From positions 1 through 17,806 of the forward strand of contig JAEXFN010000027.1 in the NCBI GenBank assembly GCA_023400055.1: DNA of 17,806 bases, read 5' to 3'. The stretch comes from Bacillota bacterium. GTDB taxonomy: Bacteria > Bacillota > UBA4882 > UBA8346. The position numbers and the translations under genes are program-made. Positions 14,212-17,806 of this stretch are shown piece after piece; within the stretch, counting starts at the first letter, position 1; each line of letters opens with the position of its first letter. The notes beneath the pieces were generated by a model. The model searched no databases and had not been told where the DNA came from. It saw only the letters and a program-made list of their open reading frames with translations.

Positions 14212-14295
14212 TTGTCGAATGGAGCGGTTTTATTCAATTTATTACCGCCGGAGGATCAATTGTTACAGGTTGGCATATTGGAGGAAGAACCCTGA
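14212..14295 (+). CDS. Short reading frame upstream of and overlapping pgsA (uncertain)
   Basis: Between rimO and pgsA one frame is open from 14158 to a TGA at 14293-14295, whose last base is the A of the pgsA ATG. The encoded stretch (LSNGAVLFNLLPPEDQLLQ, then VGILEEEP) has a protein-like composition. The only conventional start inside the upstream half is a TTG at 14212, with no good ribosome binding site; ATT codons occur further upstream. The TGATG junction would suit translational coupling to pgsA. It may be a small gene, the eroded tail of a lost gene, or chance. I do not recognise the sequence. Confidence 0.22.
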   Translation: MSNGAVLFNLLPPEDQLLQVGILEEEP

Positions 14296-14822
14296 TGAGC
14301 CTCGCCAATTGGATTACCGCATTACGGATCGTTTTAGCCCTGGTCTGCGTCGGCATCTTGTTTTGGAACATTCCGGGGCGCGATCTGCTGGCGGCGATCA
14401 TTTTTATTATTGCCGGACTCACCGACGGATTGGATGGTTACGCGGCGCGGATCCGCAAGGAGATCACTACTTTCGGCAAATCCTTCGATCCGTTTGCCGA
14501 CAAAGTGCTGATTATTTTGACGCTGGTGGTCTTGGCCAACCTGGCCCGGGTTCCCTGGCCGGCGGTCTGGATCATCATCCTGCGCGAAGTGATGATCACC
14601 ATCATCCGCTATTTCGCCGGGAAAAAGGGACTGGCTATCGCCGCCTCGCCCTGGGGCAAGCTGAAGACCTTTGTCCAGATCGTGGCCATCGCCCTGATTA
14701 TGTTGAAGATCCCTTTCAGCTTATGGTTTCTCTGGCTGGCGGTGCTCTTGACCATCTGGTCGGGACTGGATTATCTGTGGCGCTGGCGCGCCGCTTTCGA
14801 TTTTACAGGAAAAAACCGCTGA
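14295..14822 (+). CDS. pgsA: CDP-diacylglycerol--glycerol-3-phosphate 3-phosphatidyltransferase
   Basis: This 175-residue integral membrane enzyme makes phosphatidylglycerol phosphate from CDP-diacylglycerol and glycerol 3-phosphate. The CDP-alcohol phosphotransferase signature D-x2-DG-x2-AR-x8-G-x3-D-x3-D is complete: D44, D47-G48, A51-R52, G61, D65 and D69 in TDGLDGYAARIRKE and FGKSFDPFADK. Four to five hydrophobic helices fit the family. SLANWITALRIVLAL at the start is typical of PgsA. GGAGG precedes the ATG by 10 nt, and the start overlaps the stop of a short upstream frame. The stop codon lies within a bidirectional terminator shared with the convergent desulfurase gene. Confidence 0.93.
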   Translation: MSLANWITALRIVLALVCVGILFWNIPGRDLLAAIIFIIAGLTDGLDGYAARIRKEITTFGKSFDPFADKVLIILTLVVLANLARVPWPAVWIIILREVMITIIRYFAGKKGLAIAASPWGKLKTFVQIVAIALIMLKIPFSLWFLWLAVLLTIWSGLDYLWRWRAAFDFTGKNR

Positions 14823-14836
14823 TATCAGCGGTTTTT
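14811..14836. terminator. Bidirectional terminator between convergent pgsA and the cysteine desulfurase gene
   Basis: A perfect 26-bp palindrome has arms AAAAACCGCTGAT (14811-14823) and ATCAGCGGTTTTT (14824-14836), giving a U tract in both directions. The pgsA TGA (14820-14822) and the desulfurase TGA (14827-14825 on the minus strand) both lie inside it, separated by only 2 bp. Confidence 0.9.
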
Positions 14837-16096
14837 AATTAGTTTTTGCAACGCTTCGATCAAAACTTCGACTTCCTGCGGCTGGTTATAGCAGCCGAAA
14901 CTGACCCGAACCATCCCCGGCGTCTGGGGTTGCTGCCGGATGATCTGGGTTTGGGCGTTTTGGATCGCGGCCGGGTCCAGTTGCAGCAACCGCTGGACAT
15001 AACTGCGCGCGCAAAAGCAGCCGCTGCGTACGCCGATTCCCCACTCGTCCGCCAAATACCGCGCCACCTCCAGATGGTGAATTCCGGCAATATTAAAGCT
15101 GATGACGCCGACCCGGTTATCCGGCTCCGGGTTGTAAAGCGTAACCTCGGGCATCTCCCGCAACGCCGCGATGGTCTGCTTGATCAGGCGGTTCTCGTTA
15201 TTGATTAAAGTGTCCCAACCGAGTTCCGTCAACACCCGGATCGCCTCGGCCAGCGCCACGGCGCCCAAAACATTGGGCGATCCGGCCTCTTCCACTTCGG
15301 GTGGCTCATTCCAGATGATGCCGGCCGGACTGAGCCCTTTGACCGTCCCGCCTCCGACCTGGCTGGGTGGGGTATGGCAGAAAAGGGTCCGCGGACCGAT
15401 TAAAACGCCCACTCCGAACGGGGCATACATTTTATGGGCCGAAAAAGCGATGAAATCTAAATGGCGGGGATCGGTCGGCGGCAGGATGTCGATGGGGCGA
15501 TGCGGCGCCAATTGAGCTGCATCCACCAGGATCCTGGCACCGACCCGATGCGCCATCTCCGCCAGCGTGTAGATGGGCGGAGTATACCCGGTAACATTGG
15601 AAGCCCCGGAGACCGCCAGCAGTTTGATCCGGCCGGCATTAGCGCGAAAGAAGGTTTCGGCCTCGGCCAGATCGATCTGATAGCCAGCCAATCCCAGCCG
15701 GTAGCTGTGTTTTTTGGCCCACGGCAGTTCATTGGAATGATGCTCTACCCCGCTGTAAACAACGATTTCTCCCGGCAGATAGGGAAGGTAATGGGTAATT
15801 TTGTTCAAAGAATCGGTCGTGTTTTTGGTGAAAATAACTACATCGTGGGCCGGCTCGGTTCCCACGAAGGCTCCCACGATTTGCCGCGCTTCTTCGTAAA
15901 TCCGGGTCGAATATTGCGATTTATACCCGGCGCCCCGGTGCACGCTGGCGTACCAGATCGCCGCGTCGTTCAGTGACTCCATCACCCGCGCGAACGGCGG
16001 CGTGCTGGCGGCGTTGTCGAAATTGATGTAGGGAGCCGGCCCATTCCGGGTGGGGACTTCCTGCGATTGGCCATAAATTAAATTCGTCGATTCCAA
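14825..16096 (-). CDS. Class V aminotransferase / cysteine desulfurase (SufS/CsdA-like)
   Basis: This PLP enzyme of about 423 residues (431 if the upstream ATG is used) has the fold-type I pattern of cysteine desulfurases, which move sulfur from cysteine to a persulfide for Fe-S cluster or thio-cofactor synthesis. Numbering from the ATG at 16120: the FDNAAST start (34-40), EHHSN (H127 at the PLP ring), VDAAQLAPH (D200, Q203), the Schiff-base lysine K230 in FSAHKMYAPFGVG, and the putative catalytic cysteine C368 in VRSGCFCARSYV. Two cysteines in that loop and its surroundings differ from textbook SufS, so I leave the gene unnamed. The ATG at 16120 lies within a hairpin and has no ribosome binding site. 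The TTG at 16096 is 8 nt after GAGAGGTG and is my choice. No suf or nif partner genes are adjacent. Confidence 0.88.
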   Translation of the reverse strand: MESTNLIYGQSQEVPTRNGPAPYINFDNAASTPPFARVMESLNDAAIWYASVHRGAGYKSQYSTRIYEEARQIVGAFVGTEPAHDVVIFTKNTTDSLNKITHYLPYLPGEIVVYSGVEHHSNELPWAKKHSYRLGLAGYQIDLAEAETFFRANAGRIKLLAVSGASNVTGYTPPIYTLAEMAHRVGARILVDAAQLAPHRPIDILPPTDPRHLDFIAFSAHKMYAPFGVGVLIGPRTLFCHTPPSQVGGGTVKGLSPAGIIWNEPPEVEEAGSPNVLGAVALAEAIRVLTELGWDTLINNENRLIKQTIAALREMPEVTLYNPEPDNRVGVISFNIAGIHHLEVARYLADEWGIGVRSGCFCARSYVQRLLQLDPAAIQNAQTQIIRQQPQTPGMVRVSFGCYNQPQEVEVLIEALQKLIKNR

Positions 16097-16109
16097 CAGT
16101 GACGCACCT

Positions 16110-16134
16110 CTCTTCCCCATTGTATGGGGAAGAG
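16110..16134. repeat. Perfect hairpin upstream of the cysteine desulfurase start
   Basis: CTCTTCCCCA (16110-16119) and TGGGGAAGAG (16125-16134) are perfect 10-bp arms with a 5-nt loop. On the minus-strand mRNA the stem ends directly before and partly includes the ribosome binding site GAGAGGTG (16112-16105), so it could modulate translation. No U tract follows, so it is not a terminator. Confidence 0.7.
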
Positions 16135-16144
16135 GGACTTTTGG

Positions 16145-16342
16145 CTACTTCTGAAGCGACTCGACCGTGCGATTCAGCGATTGATTCTGTTCAAAGCTGG
16201 AGAAGGGCAAACGCTCAATAATAAATCTGCCGTTAGCCACCTTGGCGCTGAAATGCGCCCCGGCGTGCAGGCCCAGGTCGGCGACGATCGCCTCGGGCAG
16301 GGTTAGCTGATTGGCGTCGTTCAGCTCTAAAATATATTCCAC
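16145..16342 (-). CDS. Small AbrB/SpoVT-like DNA-binding domain protein
   Basis: This is a 65-residue protein with the swapped-hairpin AbrB-type pattern: ILELNDANQLTLPEAIVADLGLHAGAHFSAKVANGRFIIER, read in pieces, with the characteristic LTLPEAI-x-LGL-x-G-x-x-F turn. Such small proteins are transition-state regulators or, more often, the antitoxin or operator-binding half of small gene pairs. No toxin gene is adjacent. A GTG at 16351 abuts the GAGGAGG box and is too close, while the GTG at 16342 is 8 nt after it and is the likely start. The stop lies about 50 bp from the desulfurase start on the same strand, so the two are probably co-transcribed. Its target is unknown. Confidence 0.75.
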   Translation of the reverse strand: MEYILELNDANQLTLPEAIVADLGLHAGAHFSAKVANGRFIIERLPFSSFEQNQSLNRTVESLQK

Positions 16343-16403
16343 CTTCCACACCTCCTCGAAAAGGATCGATCCATCGCTAATAGTTTTTGTTGCCGCCGGT
16401 TGT

Positions 16404-16598
16404 TTAACCGGAAACCGGGCCGATTTTTAGTGGAATTAATGTTAAAGATTCGCCCCGCGCTTTCGGGAAAGCGTCCTTGCTGGTATTAATTGTTAGGCCG
16501 AGGAGCTTATTGGCAAAAAAAGTGAGCCCACGGTCGGCGTCGCGCGGGTTCGCCGCATTCCGGGCCGGCGCGCTGCTGGAACTATTGGTAGTAAACAT
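16404..16598 (-). CDS. Hypothetical small ORF, 64 codons (uncertain)
   Basis: The minus-strand frame from an ATG at 16598 (or a TTG at 16610) to a TAA at 16404 encodes FTTNSSSSAPARNAANP, then DRGLTFFANKLLGLTINTS and a Pro-rich end. Codon use in the middle is GC-rich like the neighbours, which favours coding, but no ribosome binding site precedes either start. It lies 61 bp upstream of the AbrB-like gene on the same strand, so it would lead that small unit. On the opposite strand a TTG-started frame of 35 codons from about 16509 has a GAGGAG box, but too close, and is an equally weak rival. I recognise no family. The stop codon sits within a small hairpin (CCGGTT at 16396-16401 with AACCGG at 16406-16411). 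The rest of 16343-16682 shows no clear promoter. Confidence 0.28.
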   Translation of the reverse strand: MFTTNSSSSAPARNAANPRDADRGLTFFANKLLGLTINTSKDAFPKARGESLTLIPLKIGPVSG

Positions 16599-16682
16599 GA
16601 AATATTCCAATCATTAATCGTTTTTTAATCGCCTATAGCTGGGCAAATTATTCTCAGACCAACGAGAAAGGGGGGTTAATCA

Positions 16683-17027
16683 ATGGGTACTGGTCAAAAA
16701 CGAAATTCTTTAGTTGTCAAAGAGGCTTCCAACGCGCTTCACAACATGAAGTACGAAATCTCCAAGGAGTTGAACATCGACACGACTCCGATCGTCGGGG
16801 ATTACTGGGGCTACATGACCTCCAGGGACTGCGGTGCAGTCGGTGGTCATATGGTCAAACGGATGATTGAGGCGGCCGAGCGTTCCATCGCCGAGCAGGC
16901 GCTCTCTAACGTTCAAGCCGGATTTAAAGCGGGTTTGCAGCCTGGCGCTTATCAACAGCAACAACAGCAAGATAAAGTGCAAACCAATCCTTCCCTCAAT
17001 CTGAACAGCTTGGATAAGATCTACTAA
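16683..17027 (+). CDS. Small acid-soluble spore protein, alpha/beta type, with a glutamine-rich tail
   Basis: This is a 114-residue DNA-coating protein of spores, made late in the forespore, that protects DNA from UV and heat. The family signature is clear: NSLVVKEASNALHNMKYEIS near the start, and RDCGAVGGHMVKRMIEAAE (48-66). The GPR germination-protease site is at EISKE (25-29). Family members usually end soon after the second motif, at about 60-90 residues. Here a tail of about 30 residues follows, with six consecutive glutamines (91-96) and an Asn/Leu-rich end. AAAGGGGGG precedes the ATG by 8 nt. I found no clear forespore-type promoter by eye. A strong terminator lies 20 bp after the stop, so it is a single-gene unit. 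The gene is direct evidence that the host forms endospores. Confidence 0.95.
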   Translation: MGTGQKRNSLVVKEASNALHNMKYEISKELNIDTTPIVGDYWGYMTSRDCGAVGGHMVKRMIEAAERSIAEQALSNVQAGFKAGLQPGAYQQQQQQDKVQTNPSLNLNSLDKIY

Positions 17028-17047
17028 GCAATTGAATACTTACCCCA

Positions 17048-17078
17048 AAACCGCCCGGATCATCCGGGCGGTTTTTTT
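17048..17078 (+). terminator. Strong intrinsic terminator of the spore protein gene
   Basis: AAACCGCCCGGA (17048-17059) pairs with TCCGGGCGGTTT (17063-17074) around a 3-nt loop, and the T tract runs to 17078. A second copy of the right arm, GATCCGGGCGG (17084-17094), is followed by CCC and TTTTTT at 17098-17103. It can pair with 17051-17061 instead, giving an alternative terminator. Confidence 0.95.
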
Positions 17079-17103
17079 ATTGCGATCCGGGCGGCCCTTT
17101 TTT

Positions 17104-17806
17104 GCTTAATTTTCGCAATTCAAATTTGCGGTTAAACCTTAATTTAAGTGACTGAAAGTGAATGAGGGTCGATGGGAATGGGACGATTCGACTTAAGCAA
17201 CTGAGGGTCAACCGAGGGTCGATGGGGGCTATTCCTGCCCCCACCCCATCGGCTTTATTCGCCGTCCTGGCTAAGCCGATTTTGGACTTCCATGTCCTGA
17301 CCCAGGACCAAAGGGTGTAGTGGGACACCCTTTGGAATCCGCCCACTTGGAACCGAGGTTCCAAGGCCTCCTGATTCATCCGGGGTTTTAGAATGCCGCC
17401 GCCATCCATGGCCATTTGACTGGCAATAGGGTTATGGCTTCCGTCCCCGACCGCTGTTTTTCTTCCTGAAAAGAAGCGGCGCCGTCTCCCTCCTTGGAGA
17501 CGGGTTCCATTTGAACCTCAATGCCTTTATTCGATGGTATGTACGGGCCACTTAATTTACAGATACCCGCCGCCTTCAGGGATGAAGGCGGGCGACGCCT
17601 CTTTTCGAGGATGAAAAACGGCGGTCGCCCAGCGAAGGGGACATCGAAAGCAAGACCAAGTAGCCAGACAGAAGGCCAGGGATGGCGAAGACGGTTACCG
17701 GATGCATAAGGGAGGCTTGGAATCCGTAGGTTCCAACGGTTTTTTGGTTACTTTTTTGCCGTCAAAAAAGTAACCCGCCGCCGGAACCGTGGGCCAAAGA
17801 AACAAG
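17104..17806. other. Palindrome-dense intergenic region without a convincing gene
   Basis: I see no gene here. Two open frames (about 112 and 62 codons) lack ribosome binding sites and known motifs and read through the hairpins. The region holds many perfect hairpins: GTCCTG/CAGGAC (17294-17308), an 11-bp stem (17308-17318 with 17325-17335), CTTGGAAC/GTTCCAAG (17346-17365), CCGTCTCC/GGAGACGG (17482-17503), GGTTC/GAACC (17503-17517), CGCCTTCA/TGAAGGCG (17571-17590), GGGCGAC/GTCGCCC (17590-17630, enclosing CCTC/GAGG), TTGGAA/TTCCAA (17717-17736) and a 13-bp stem (17746-17758 with 17763-17775). Direct repeats of GAGGGTCGATGGG occur at 17164-17176 and 17214-17226. It may be a structured RNA, a pile-up of short mobile palindromes or a decayed element. 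Confidence 0.6.

Noticed and set aside
14201..14842. 213-codon plus-strand frame across pgsA
   Set aside because: It overlaps pgsA in another frame. The pgsA frame has the complete CDP-alcohol phosphotransferase signature and hydrophobic helices.
16145..16342. Antitoxin of a toxin-antitoxin pair
   Set aside because: The AbrB-like fold is compatible, but no adjacent small toxin gene exists on the same strand; the neighbour is a desulfurase.
17077..17415. 112-codon minus-strand frame after the spore gene
   Set aside because: It crosses several perfect hairpins and the tandem terminator, has no ribosome binding site and shows no recognisable domain.
17521..17709. 62-codon plus-strand frame near the window end
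   Set aside because: No ribosome binding site, no family resemblance, and it runs through hairpin arms in a palindrome-rich region.

Overview
The window reads as a chromosomal segment of an endospore-forming member of the Bacillota (Firmicutes). The evidence is an alpha/beta-type small acid-soluble spore protein at 16683-17027, Gram-positive gene orders (accB-accC-asp23-amaP-nusB and polA-fpg-coaE), strong GGAGG-type ribosome binding sites and U-tract intrinsic terminators. Genes are GC-rich by eye and the spacers are much more AT-rich. A deep clostridial lineage is my guess; the sequence alone does not fix the genus.

Layout. (1) 1-346 is the C-terminal end of a GH88 unsaturated glucuronyl hydrolase, closed by a terminator. 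(2) 347-1056 is non-coding or poorly understood. It holds a 21-bp/63-bp tandem repeat carrying three exact DnaA-box sequences, a structured stretch ending in a plus-strand terminator, and a very short minus-strand ORF with a strong ribosome binding site. (3) A GntR/HutC-type regulator (minus) diverges from deoC (plus). The region between them holds both promoters and several TGTATCA/TGATACA half-sites. (4) 3107-6934 is a probable operon: accB, accC, an Asp23/YqhY protein, AmaP, a DUF2273 membrane protein and nusB. It joins fatty-acid initiation to envelope-associated proteins and rRNA antitermination, and ends at a terminator. (5) 6962-12641 holds a TsaD-like paralog, polA, fpg, coaE and a membrane-anchored lytic transglycosylase, closely spaced on the plus strand. 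This is a DNA-repair, CoA and wall module. (6) rimO and pgsA follow. pgsA converges on a minus-strand class V cysteine desulfurase, and both stop codons lie inside one bidirectional terminator. (7) A small AbrB-like protein lies just upstream of the desulfurase on the same strand. (8) The spore protein gene is followed by a tandem terminator and then about 700 bp with no convincing gene but many small perfect hairpins.

Most protein-coding content is ordinary housekeeping. The less explained material is intergenic: the DnaA-box repeat at 540-698, the probable transcript ending at 1012, the nested stem between accB and accC, and the palindrome-dense tail from 17104 to the end. I see no CRISPR array, transposase, integrase, rRNA or tRNA. 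I do not see a clear new multi-gene system, and the findings are offered as leads.
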